Source: a virus. From it: a DNA stretch of 42,536 bases. The DNA is taken from positions 1 through 42,536 of the IMG/VR virus record IMGVR_UViG_3300009506_001156. One strand, written 5' to 3'. Numbering within the stretch: the first letter of the stretch is position 1; every line of letters begins with the position of its first letter. Positions 14,110-21,841 of the stretch are shown here, in pieces. A program made the position numbers and the translations under genes. The notes beneath the pieces were generated by a model. It was not told the DNA's origin and did no database searches. It saw only the letters and a list, made by a program, of their open reading frames with translations.

Positions 14110-15754
14110 CGCCTTGGATTACATCATGGACGAAAATGTCCTCTTGAGCGGCGTAAACGATGTTCCCAGACCTCCCATCGAAGCCTTGGCTACCATGGAG
14201 CCTACAGCTTTAGAAAGGCTTATTTTGAGACTTCCGCAGTATCTTGGGGGAGAGATGGGCGGATTGCCAAATATCATTTGGGATCCAATCCATGCGGCAC
14301 AACGATTGCCGGAGTTGGCAAGATGGGCTGAAGAATACGCCTCCGGCAAAGCGGAGTTTGATCCCTCGCTCGGTGCCGCGGCACATGTACTTACAGGGGC
14401 TGGAGTGGTTGGAGGTATACCAGGAGGCCTCCCAGCTGAATCTGCCGGGGTGGGAATTACCAGGCCGATCATACAGGCGACTAAACGGGGAGGGAAACTC
14501 ACCTTTGAGCATGTCAATCCTTTTCCGGCCTTGAAGGGCGTCAGCGCACGCACCAGAAATGTTTTTAGCCAGAACGCATTGAATTCCCGGGCCATTAATC
14601 CTGCCGCCAGAAGGGTGGCCTATCAATACACCACCTCCTCAGGGGCTCCAATAGCCGGCGTGGAAAAGGCATTTGCCAGATCGGTAAGCAAGGATCTCAC
14701 GGGCAGGTCTGTTTTTGACGACATCTGGAAGGGTGAGGTGGACAGGCGACTCTCCTACCGGACGGCGAAGACATCGAAGGGCAAGCCGTATGTTCCCTAT
14801 AACGTCGAGAGCAGGAATGTGTCAAGGGCCGAATCGGGTAGCGGCAATCTCAAGACGGCTGGCGAACTGACCGCCTTTGATACCTCCCGTGGCTGCGTCA
14901 ATTTCTGTCCTGAATGCTACGCTTTTGGTTCTGGCACTAAGAGTACGAGATTATTTGTAGAACCGACCAAGATTATTCTCAAAGGGGATTTCTACGACAA
15001 CCCGAACATGATCCGCAGGTTCGGGGAGAGCGGGGAACCGTCGATCCACCCGGACAAATTTGCCAAGGTGCGCGAGGCGTACAACGCTGCGGGCAAGGAT
15101 TTCACGCCGGCAGAATTGGACACGATCCTTGAGCCTGCCTACGATTGGAGCTATACGAACCAGCAATTTCGTAATACGAACCTGAACGCGCCGGAGGCTC
15201 ATTCTAAGGTTTTTGTCATCACCAAATTGAACTCGATCAAGAATTTCGATCCGACGGTGATCAGAAATCTGGAGGTATCCATCGATCCTCTCATACCGCA
15301 TCACTTTTTCAGGTCATTGAAAAATATAGAGAAATTGAAAGAAATGGACCCGACACTCAATATCTCTATGCGGATCAGATCGATTAGCACCTATTCGGAT
15401 GAGGTTAATGCCCTTCAAAAGATAGCTGTCGATTTCGCCAATCAGCATGATCTGCCAGTCCTCGAAACGAGGCTGAGATTCAGGCATATCGGTAGAGCGG
15501 AAAAGTACATGGTGCAGCCGGATTATTTGAAATCCGGTCCTCAATTCAAGCACGGCAGCTATAGCGTCGAGGGACCGAAGGTCAGAGAGGAAGTTAAGGA
15601 AGTCAGCCCCTTGAGCCAGATGGGGATCAAGAAGGCTAATCACTACATCTGCGACGAGGTGAACTGGGGAGGGGCGGGGGCTTGCGGAAAGTGTCAGAAT
15701 TGTCGGAGGTTTACGGGAAGGATTGAGAAGGAAGCAGAAGAATTATCCGATTAA
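14102..15754 (+). CDS. Radical SAM protein embedded in the structural module, with a long N-terminal extension
   Basis: About 550 residues. Residues 1-190 are Gly/Ala-rich with low-complexity loops (GAGVVGGIPGGLPAESAGVG) like virion-associated phage proteins. The core begins at FDTSRGCVNFCPECY (Cys265, Cys269, Cys272), a CX3CX2C cluster motif, followed by GESGEPSIHPD (near 309-319), VITKLNSI and LEVSIDPL, the usual radical-SAM order. Near the C terminus a Cys-rich knot (ICDEVNWGGAGACGKCQNC) could hold a second cluster and recalls the mycobacteriophage gp88 family. It follows the portal gene (8-base overlap) where P22 has scaffold. Either it modifies a virion protein or it travels in the virion; function unknown. 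Confidence 0.7.
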   Translation: MRNALDYIMDENVLLSGVNDVPRPPIEALATMEPTALERLILRLPQYLGGEMGGLPNIIWDPIHAAQRLPELARWAEEYASGKAEFDPSLGAAAHVLTGAGVVGGIPGGLPAESAGVGITRPIIQATKRGGKLTFEHVNPFPALKGVSARTRNVFSQNALNSRAINPAARRVAYQYTTSSGAPIAGVEKAFARSVSKDLTGRSVFDDIWKGEVDRRLSYRTAKTSKGKPYVPYNVESRNVSRAESGSGNLKTAGELTAFDTSRGCVNFCPECYAFGSGTKSTRLFVEPTKIILKGDFYDNPNMIRRFGESGEPSIHPDKFAKVREAYNAAGKDFTPAELDTILEPAYDWSYTNQQFRNTNLNAPEAHSKVFVITKLNSIKNFDPTVIRNLEVSIDPLIPHHFFRSLKNIEKLKEMDPTLNISMRIRSISTYSDEVNALQKIAVDFANQHDLPVLETRLRFRHIGRAEKYMVQPDYLKSGPQFKHGSYSVEGPKVREEVKEVSPLSQMGIKKANHYICDEVNWGGAGACGKCQNCRRFTGRIEKEAEELSD

Positions 15755-15843
15755 CCTACTTTTTGATGGCTTCGCCCGCCCTTATATCGGGAGGTCAGGG
15801 CTCCTCCGAAGAGGCAAAAAGAGGATAGCATAGGCTTTACGGA

Positions 15844-16479
15844 ATGTCAATAGAAATTAAAAACCATAGCGAGATCACGCTAAAGAGAAAAAACGATGTC
15901 CTCCTCATCCTCGGTGATGGCCGCACGATGCCTGAGGATCGCTCCTTATTCCGTTCCTGGGGTATACCGCACGATCTCGGGGCTATTGGCAGAAGCATCA
16001 AGATCTGCGATGGAAGGGCGGACCATTGGTGGAACGCGGATGGAGAAACCGCTATTGCTTGGGTGAAGCAAATCAAGGCGCAGTCGAAAAACGGCCTCCT
16101 GACGCATTCTTTGGGGCCTGTGGAGGGCTTTGATGTCGATTGGGATATTCAGCAACCGGACTATCACTACAAACGCATCACGGGCGAGAAAGGGCGTATT
16201 CATGGTTCCAGTTCATTGTTTGCGGCCCTCACAGCGATTGCTATGGGATACCAAAAGATCGTTCTTGCTGGATGCCCTATGGATAGCGAAGGCCATTGGT
16301 ATTTTGAGCCTACGGGGCCGGAAACCCTTGGCCCGATCTGGCTAGGGCTTGATTTTATGGCGTGGCTGGATTTCGCAAAAGATCCAAGATCAAAACGGAT
16401 TCGCTCGTTGAGCGGATATACGGCGGACATACTGGGCGAGGCAACAAAGTCGTGGTGCGATTATGATTTTATGCCATGA
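15844..16479 (+). CDS. Maf/GT42-like protein, paralogue 1 of 3
   Basis: 211 residues. VLLILGDGRTMPEDRS (GDG at residues 24-26) is followed by ADHWWNADGE, RIHGSSSLFAALTAIAMGYQ, KIVLAGCPMDSEGHWY and a C-terminal RSLSGYTADILGEATKSW. The order nucleotide-loop GDG, HGSSS, GYxxIxLxGxxMD recalls DUF115/Maf motility-associated transferases and GT42 sialyltransferases, which use CMP-nonulosonates. I recognise the similarity by pattern only. Paralogues are at 16789 and 27065. The ribosome-binding site is weak and the 89-base gap upstream shows no promoter. Confidence 0.55.
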   Translation: MSIEIKNHSEITLKRKNDVLLILGDGRTMPEDRSLFRSWGIPHDLGAIGRSIKICDGRADHWWNADGETAIAWVKQIKAQSKNGLLTHSLGPVEGFDVDWDIQQPDYHYKRITGEKGRIHGSSSLFAALTAIAMGYQKIVLAGCPMDSEGHWYFEPTGPETLGPIWLGLDFMAWLDFAKDPRSKRIRSLSGYTADILGEATKSWCDYDFMP

Positions 16480-16792
16480 CTGCCAGTTCGCATACGAAGG
16501 CGAATGCCGGAAAGGCCCCCCAGGAAAGCAAGGCTGGCCCGACGTAAGACAAGCTCCTGGGGCTACTATCCTACCGGGATGCTGGGAGGGGGTGAAGAAA
16601 GATGCCTCTGAAAAAGGGGAAGAGCAAGAAAGTAATCTCGGAGAACATCAGCGAGTTGGTGCATTCGGGGCGCCCGCAGAAACAAGCTGTAGCAATCGCG
16701 ATGTCAAAAGCGGGGAAATCGAAGTCAAAGCGCAAAAAACGAAAGTAAGAAAGCGGGGCTGGCCGAAGGGCAAGCCAAGAAAACTGCGATGA
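16463..16792 (+). CDS. Cys-rich small protein with a basic AT-hook-like tail
   Basis: 109 residues. The start [20 protein letters not shown] and the later GCWEG give four Cys in a zinc-binding pattern (CxxC...C...C with GPPGKQGWP) common in phage accessory proteins. The tail [18 protein letters not shown] is very basic and resembles an AT-hook. It overlaps paralogue 1 at its start and paralogue 2 at its end (ATGA, 16789-16792), which supports reading the whole frame. The region 16602-16748 is also open in another frame and encodes a recognisable phage protein there. Confidence 0.5.
   Translation: MILCHDCQFAYEGECRKGPPGKQGWPDVRQAPGATILPGCWEGVKKDASEKGEEQESNLGEHQRVGAFGAPAETSCSNRDVKSGEIEVKAQKTKVRKRGWPKGKPRKLR
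16602..16748 (+). CDS. DUF6496-like small basic protein nested in another gene
   Basis: 48 residues, [20 protein letters not shown], then [20 protein letters not shown] and a Lys/Arg-rich end. This reading ([17 protein letters not shown] type) is a very common small phage protein of the DUF6496 group, usually near the head genes. GGGAGGGGG lies about a dozen bases upstream of ATG 16602. It is nested in a different frame inside the Cys-rich gene. The function of the family is not known; DNA or RNA binding is likely from its charge. Confidence 0.7.
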   Translation: MPLKKGKSKKVISENISELVHSGRPQKQAVAIAMSKAGKSKSKRKKRK

Positions 16793-17487
16793 ACAAGGTT
16801 ATCTCGAACAATACCGTAGTGCCGACGAGAATCATTCCCGGGGATTACCATACTGTGCAAATCATTGAGGACTACATGAGCCTGAAGCCGAAGCCAGAAA
16901 AGGATGTGCTTTTGATCATCGGCGACGGTAGCAACGTCCTCGAGGATATTGGCGCCTGGTATGCGGTAGCGGAGGGAATTGTTGATTACGATACGATGTG
17001 CGTAAACTACTCAGCGATGATTTGCCCCCATGGCATCCAGCATTATGCCGCGGGCGACGCACACATGCCGGATATGCAGAGAGTAGCGCAATCGCTTGCA
17101 AGATCAATAGTCAAACATGCTTGGAATCCCGGCGCAACCGGCTTTGATGTGCGCTGGTTGCGGAACGGGCGGGGCGGCTGGAATGGAACGTCGGCGAACC
17201 TGGCCCTCAAAATAGGACTGGCCTTGGATTACACCCGCATCGTCCTTGCCGGCTGCCCCATGGATAACAGCGGAAATTGGTACAGGCCCTTGATACCGGC
17301 AGAAGATATCAAGGCGAGAAAAGATCATCGGTATCATTTATGGAAATGGTGCGAGATGGCAACAAGACCCATTGGCCGGTTTATCCGATCAATGAGCGGA
17401 AACACCGCCGACCTGTTCGGCAGACCAACCAGGGAGTGGCTATGCCATGAACCTGAGATCATTGAAGAGGTAATAGGACATGCCTGA
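16789..17487 (+). CDS. Maf/GT42-like protein, paralogue 2 of 3
   Basis: 232 residues. DVLLIIGDGSNVLED (GDG at 45-47) opens the conserved part. MCVNYSAMICPHGIQHYAAG, GWNGTSANLALKIGLAL, RIVLAGCPMDNSGNWY and IRSMSGNTADLFGRPTREWL follow in the same order as in paralogues 1 and 3. It is the most divergent of the three in the middle and has about 20 extra residues at the N terminus. It begins at ATGA over the previous stop and overlaps the scaffold gene by 8 bases, so it is made with the capsid proteins. Confidence 0.55.
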   Translation: MNKVISNNTVVPTRIIPGDYHTVQIIEDYMSLKPKPEKDVLLIIGDGSNVLEDIGAWYAVAEGIVDYDTMCVNYSAMICPHGIQHYAAGDAHMPDMQRVAQSLARSIVKHAWNPGATGFDVRWLRNGRGGWNGTSANLALKIGLALDYTRIVLAGCPMDNSGNWYRPLIPAEDIKARKDHRYHLWKWCEMATRPIGRFIRSMSGNTADLFGRPTREWLCHEPEIIEEVIGHA

Positions 17488-18331
17488 AGAAAACGAACTA
17501 ACCAACCTGCCAGACGCAGAGGTCAAAGCTTCTCCAGCGGAAACGCCGCCGGAAGTAACTGCCACGACCCCTACGGGGGATGAAGGCAAGCCGAAAGACA
17601 TTGATGCAACTCCAGATGCCTCCAGCCTACAGGCTGAGATCGAAGACCTCAAAAGACAGAGAGACAAGGCGAAAGAAGACGCGATCAAATGGAGAAAAGA
17701 AAAGGCAAGCGCCAGAGCGGAATTTTTTCGGGATCGTGAGCGTTCACCGGAAACCCAAGACCCTGCGGCAAAACCGGGCAAAGAACCGCAAGCCTCTGAT
17801 TTTGAGAATTATGACGATTATGTCAGAGCGGTTAGTGATGCCAGGGTGAAGGCCGCAAAAGAAGAATGGGAACGCGAAAGCCGGCAACGGCAGCTTGAGG
17901 AATCCAACAAGCAGAAAATGCAAGACTTACATGCCAAGCTGCAAGAAGGTTTTACGAAATACGATGACTTCGAGGAAATCGTATTTGACCGGTCGGCCGG
18001 GCATATCACTCCCATGATCGTGGATATCCTGGCGGACTGCGACAATCCTGCGGATGTCGCCTATCATCTGGCAAAGAATCGAATTGAAGGCGTTGCAATC
18101 AGCAGAATGACCCCGACGCAGGCCGCGAGGGCGATTGCTAGGCTGGAGAGCCAACTTGCCTCAACTCCTGCATCGCCAAAACCATTAAGCCCAAAAACAA
18201 CTAACGCCCCGCCGCCGATCAAGCCTCTCGGTGGAGCCGGAGGGTCGAGTTTGACAACCAAGGACCCAGATAAAATGACTCTCAAGGAATTCAACGAGTG
18301 GCGTCGTCAGCAGGGGGCGAAACCATACTGA
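17480..18331 (+). CDS. Scaffolding protein
   Basis: 283 residues, highly charged. A Pro/Thr-rich N terminus (residues 1-45) is followed by a coiled coil (LQAEIEDLKRQRDKAKEDAI, to about 80), a charged helical centre, and a C-terminal segment MTLKEFNEWRRQQG of the type that docks to the coat protein. It precedes the coat gene by 14 bases. As in P22 gp8 it would direct prohead assembly and leave before DNA entry. No protease motif was seen. Confidence 0.8.
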   Translation: MPEENELTNLPDAEVKASPAETPPEVTATTPTGDEGKPKDIDATPDASSLQAEIEDLKRQRDKAKEDAIKWRKEKASARAEFFRDRERSPETQDPAAKPGKEPQASDFENYDDYVRAVSDARVKAAKEEWERESRQRQLEESNKQKMQDLHAKLQEGFTKYDDFEEIVFDRSAGHITPMIVDILADCDNPADVAYHLAKNRIEGVAISRMTPTQAARAIARLESQLASTPASPKPLSPKTTNAPPPIKPLGGAGGSSLTTKDPDKMTLKEFNEWRRQQGAKPY

Positions 18332-18345
18332 CGAGGTAATGAACA

Positions 18346-19638
18346 ATGGGACATACTCATACTCTTTTGACCCCGACCGTGATTGTTCGAGAGGCCCTGC
18401 GGCTTTTCAAAAACAATCTGGTCATGGGTAATCTTGTTTACCGCGATTACGAGGCCGAGTTTCCGGGGGTGCCGAAAGTGGGCGGCAGCGTCCAGATTCG
18501 CAAACCCGTGAAATTCAAGGTGACGAAAAGCAGGGTTCGCGTCACCTCGACCATCACAGAGCAGTACATCACCTTGACCGTGGCGACCCAGGCGCACGTT
18601 TCCTGGCAGTTTAGTACGGTCGATCTCACCCTGACCATCGAGGAATACTCCGCAAGGTACATCAGGCCGGCGGCCGCGGCCCTGGCAAATCAGGTGGATG
18701 CCGATCTTTGTGGCCTATATGCGGATGTTCCGAATATGGTTTACGAATCCACTGGGTTTGTAACACCGCACACTTTTATGGTGCTTGGCAAGGCCATGCA
18801 AAAGATGGACGAAGAAGCCGTACCCCCGGATGACAGGGTGGTCGTTTTCAACCCGGCCGCGCACTGGGCTTTCGCCAACGCCCTCAGCAACTGGAATTTC
18901 AAGGAAGGCGGCGAACAGGCGCTTCGAAAGGGATTCCTCGGCAGGATCGCCAATGCCGAGATTTTCATGGACCAAAACATTAAGACGCACACCTACAGCA
19001 CCTATGTCACCGCGGCGGCTACAGAGGCGCGGGTGGCCATTTGCTCGACGGCCGATAGCGCCGCTGGTGGCGGACTGCCCACCGGGGTGGGCGTCGGCGT
19101 TTCGCAGAACCAGAAAATCCTGGTAGTCGATGCCAACGGTGGAAATACCGCAGTAGCAGTTATGGCGGCCGGCGACCAGTTCGAGATTGCTGGTTGCTAT
19201 GCGGTCAATCCCATGAGCGGGGAATCAACCGGATCACTGCGACAGTTCGTGGTCACGACCGCAGCTTATATGAGCACCGTGTCAACGGCCGTCGATACGC
19301 CGATCCCGTTCTATCCGGACATGATCCATACCGGGCCTTACAAGACGGTGGACACCATTCCGGCCCTCGGGGCCTTGGTGACAGTCTATGGCGGCACGGG
19401 CGAACCATATCCGCAGAACCTGGCATTCCATAAGAATGCCTTTGCCCTTGTGATGGTTCCCTTGGAGATGCCGGACGGCGTGTGGGGCGCGAGGGAAACG
19501 GAGGACGGGATCAGCATCCGCGTGGTGAAGGATTACGGTATTGACGCCGACGTTGAAACCATCAGGTTGGATATTCTGTATGGCGTCAAGACGATCTATC
19601 CGGAACTCGCTTGCCGGATCTACGGTGCCGAGGGTTAG
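18346..19638 (+). CDS. Major capsid protein, P22 coat family
   Basis: 430 residues, same length as P22 gp5. The start ALRLFKNNLVMGNLVYRDYE and GGSVQIRKPVKF is the usual N arm of this coat group. An inserted Gly/Ala-rich beta domain (about 220-310, GVGVGVSQNQKILVVDANGG) corresponds to the I-domain region, and the end DYGIDADVETIRLDILYGVK is the P-domain strand typical of the family. HK97 fold is expected. The gene lies directly after scaffold and should be the most highly expressed late gene. Confidence 0.9.
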   Translation: MGHTHTLLTPTVIVREALRLFKNNLVMGNLVYRDYEAEFPGVPKVGGSVQIRKPVKFKVTKSRVRVTSTITEQYITLTVATQAHVSWQFSTVDLTLTIEEYSARYIRPAAAALANQVDADLCGLYADVPNMVYESTGFVTPHTFMVLGKAMQKMDEEAVPPDDRVVVFNPAAHWAFANALSNWNFKEGGEQALRKGFLGRIANAEIFMDQNIKTHTYSTYVTAAATEARVAICSTADSAAGGGLPTGVGVGVSQNQKILVVDANGGNTAVAVMAAGDQFEIAGCYAVNPMSGESTGSLRQFVVTTAAYMSTVSTAVDTPIPFYPDMIHTGPYKTVDTIPALGALVTVYGGTGEPYPQNLAFHKNAFALVMVPLEMPDGVWGARETEDGISIRVVKDYGIDADVETIRLDILYGVKTIYPELACRIYGAEG

Positions 19639-19640
19639 GC

Positions 19641-20165
19641 GTGAATTTTCAGCAACCACTGCGGGCGGGGCTTAACGACCCCGCTCGTAAATCTAAACCC
19701 AAGTCCGAGTTCCCCTTTTTCGGTATTTTGGATCCTGACCGCCAGCATGTCCGGTATCCGTTCTATATGTATAAGGACGGGCATGATCCTATTCGTGTGG
19801 ATGACGAAGACCAGGAAAAACAGGCTCGCTTTGAGGGATGGGACAACATCAGTGCGGCGACCACATCGAACAAGTACCTGATAAACTGGTTTTGGGATCT
19901 CGAAGACATGAGTCCCCGCCAGCTCCAAGTCTTCGCAAAAGAGGAGTACGGAGTTGAATTGCCGATAGAATCGGGGCAAGACAAGCTTTTCTCTTGCGTG
20001 GTGGATTTGGCGCGGAACGCTCCGCAAAATCAAAATCGGCTCATACTCATGGCGCACACGGTACAGATGAACTATGACGCCACGCTGGCCGAGATCCAAC
20101 GCATGGTGGAAAATCCCGCCCCGGGGTGGGAAACCGAAACCGTAAGTTTCGAGGTCGAGTTGTGA
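19641..20165 (+). CDS. Hypothetical head-module protein
   Basis: 174 residues from GTG 19641, two bases after the coat stop. The protein is acidic and soluble with no clear motif: FPFFGILDPDRQHVRYPFYM near the start and LINWFWDLEDMSPRQLQVFA in the middle. A role as head decoration or head-completion factor is suggested only by its place between coat and the gp4-like gene. An ATG at 19611 in frame lies inside the coat gene and is less likely. Confidence 0.55.
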   Translation: MNFQQPLRAGLNDPARKSKPKSEFPFFGILDPDRQHVRYPFYMYKDGHDPIRVDDEDQEKQARFEGWDNISAATTSNKYLINWFWDLEDMSPRQLQVFAKEEYGVELPIESGQDKLFSCVVDLARNAPQNQNRLILMAHTVQMNYDATLAEIQRMVENPAPGWETETVSFEVEL

Positions 20166-20350
20166 TCGAGAGAGTTGGCTATACGCAAAACGGGAAGGTG
20201 TTTGCCATATTGGCGATTCAAATCGGCGCGGACAAGCATACCGCCGTGCTTATGATGGAACCTGATTTCGCCAGAATAGTCGCCAAGGATGTTACCAATG
20301 CTGCCGAGCTGGCCGAGGAAGCGGTCAAGAAAGGGGCTATAATTCAATGA
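20162..20350 (+). CDS. Small hypothetical head-module protein
   Basis: 62 residues from GTG 20162, which overlaps the previous stop as GTGA, and the end overlaps the next ATG (20347). It has an alternating beta pattern (RVGYTQNGKVFAILAIQIG) and a helical end (AAELAEEAVKKGAIIQ). I do not recognise it. It may help head completion. Confidence 0.55.
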   Translation: MIERVGYTQNGKVFAILAIQIGADKHTAVLMMEPDFARIVAKDVTNAAELAEEAVKKGAIIQ

Positions 20351-21027
20351 GCGAGACAGCCAGAACGCTGATTCAAGACGCCCTTAGAGAGATCAACGTT
20401 ACCGCATCCGGCGAAACCCCGAGCGCAGCGGAAATGGCCGACGGATTGAGGGCGCTTCAATTCATGCTCGAAAATTGGTCAGCAAAGGATCTCCGGCTGT
20501 ATTATACAAAGCAGGAATCCTTAAGTATGGACGGTTCCGCGTCTTACACTATCGGTAGTGGCGGCGATCTGGACACAGTGAGACCGGCATCGATCAGGGG
20601 CGCCTGGACATCCGATTGGCCGTTGAAAATCATCGATGAAGGACAATACCGGCAAGTCAGGATGATTTCGGCATCCGGAGCCATCATAGAATCGTTGTGG
20701 TATTCGCCTGAGTATCCTCTTGGCAAACTCTATCCATGGCCCCTTGGGGGTTCTATGCTCTATCTGGATTCCTTGAAGCCCTTGACGGCGCCGACCACCT
20801 TGACAACGAGCGTCGCTTTTCCGCCGGAATACAACGATGCCATCAAGTACAATCTTGCCGTTAGGTTAGCCCCGCAATTTGGGAAAGAGCCGAGCTCCAC
20901 GGTCGCCGCTTTGGCGGCATCGACGCTCAACGCCTTGGAATCAAGGAATTTTGCGTGGCAGATCGATGCGGTAATTCCGGAAGTGATCAAACTATCTCAC
21001 GCAAAATACAGGATAGACAATGAATAG
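20347..21027 (+). CDS. P22 gp4-like tail accessory / head-completion protein
   Basis: 226 residues. TARTLIQDALREINVTASGE, ADGLRALQFMLENW and a PPEYNDAIKYNLAVRLAPQF segment are the repeated landmarks of this connector family. Twelve copies attach below the portal and hold the tail. Unlike P22 gp4 no obvious lysozyme-type residues stand out. It begins with ATGA over the previous gene and overlaps the next by 8 bases. Confidence 0.8.
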   Translation: MSETARTLIQDALREINVTASGETPSAAEMADGLRALQFMLENWSAKDLRLYYTKQESLSMDGSASYTIGSGGDLDTVRPASIRGAWTSDWPLKIIDEGQYRQVRMISASGAIIESLWYSPEYPLGKLYPWPLGGSMLYLDSLKPLTAPTTLTTSVAFPPEYNDAIKYNLAVRLAPQFGKEPSSTVAALAASTLNALESRNFAWQIDAVIPEVIKLSHAKYRIDNE

Positions 21028-21841
21028 GATATTCCAGGTTTTTATTGCGTTGTTGATATTATCCTATCCTTCAGGTTCGGCTGGAGGCGATGTCGCCGTT
21101 TTCGATTTGACTGTGAACCAGGATGTAAGTGGGGCATCTCCTTTTTCGCTTTTAAGAAATCCCAATAATTGGCCCATCGGGGATGATTACACATTAAAGG
21201 AAACAGACAATCTCGGCCCCTACTGGGCCGTGCAAGTTGTCGAGGCGATGCCCGGAAATGGCGTTACCGGGGCAGACCTTGGTAATACCGGGACGACCGT
21301 TTACCTTTACCGCAAATCCTCATTTGTTGATTCAGCGGCCGCATGGTCCAACATCGAGAAGAACTATATATTATACAATATTCCGTATGATGACCCAAGG
21401 TTCTCCAATCCAATTCTTATCCCGGCGGCAATCGGAAATAATGTCCGATTCAATCTTGAAACTAATGGGGTGACTCCCTGGCCCACATTTAAAATCCGAG
21501 TAACCACCGGACAAGAAGGGCCGTCGGACGATCCTGGATGGATCTCCTCAGCATACCTTGCTTTCACAACCACTGGGGTGACGATATACGAAAGCGGCAC
21601 GACGCCGGCAATGGATCCTCCGGACGGCACTAGATGGGTGGCGATGGGGCCGAGCGGCGACACGATCTACGTCTGCTTCGATGGCATTTATACTGCGCCG
21701 GCCGTCAATACCGGCCAGATGATCATTAGCGGAGGCGAGTTGATCATCCCGGTCAACCAGTATCGGCGATCTGCCTGGACCGTCGATGGGACGCACGCCG
21801 GCACGATAAAACTCGATTGGTATAGCCGGAGGCCGTTTTGA
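21020..21841 (+). CDS. Secreted-type beta-rich virion-module protein
   Basis: 273 residues beginning with a Sec-type signal peptide (MNRIFQVFIALLILSYPSGS with cleavage likely after the Gly/Ala residues near 22). The rest is a beta-rich domain without recognisable motif, ending in DGTHAGTIKLDWYSRRPF. It is placed between gp4-like and gp10-like genes, where P22 has no extra gene. A signal peptide on a virion-module protein is unusual; it could be a host-surface protein delivered in lysogens or a tail fibre with a membrane-seeking N terminus. Confidence 0.55.
   Translation: MNRIFQVFIALLILSYPSGSAGGDVAVFDLTVNQDVSGASPFSLLRNPNNWPIGDDYTLKETDNLGPYWAVQVVEAMPGNGVTGADLGNTGTTVYLYRKSSFVDSAAAWSNIEKNYILYNIPYDDPRFSNPILIPAAIGNNVRFNLETNGVTPWPTFKIRVTTGQEGPSDDPGWISSAYLAFTTTGVTIYESGTTPAMDPPDGTRWVAMGPSGDTIYVCFDGIYTAPAVNTGQMIISGGELIIPVNQYRRSAWTVDGTHAGTIKLDWYSRRPF

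Noticed and set aside
15764-15826. 20-codon frame reading MASPALISGGQGSSEEAKRG
   Set aside because: Looks like a phage peptide but has no ribosome site and no family; not listed as a gene.
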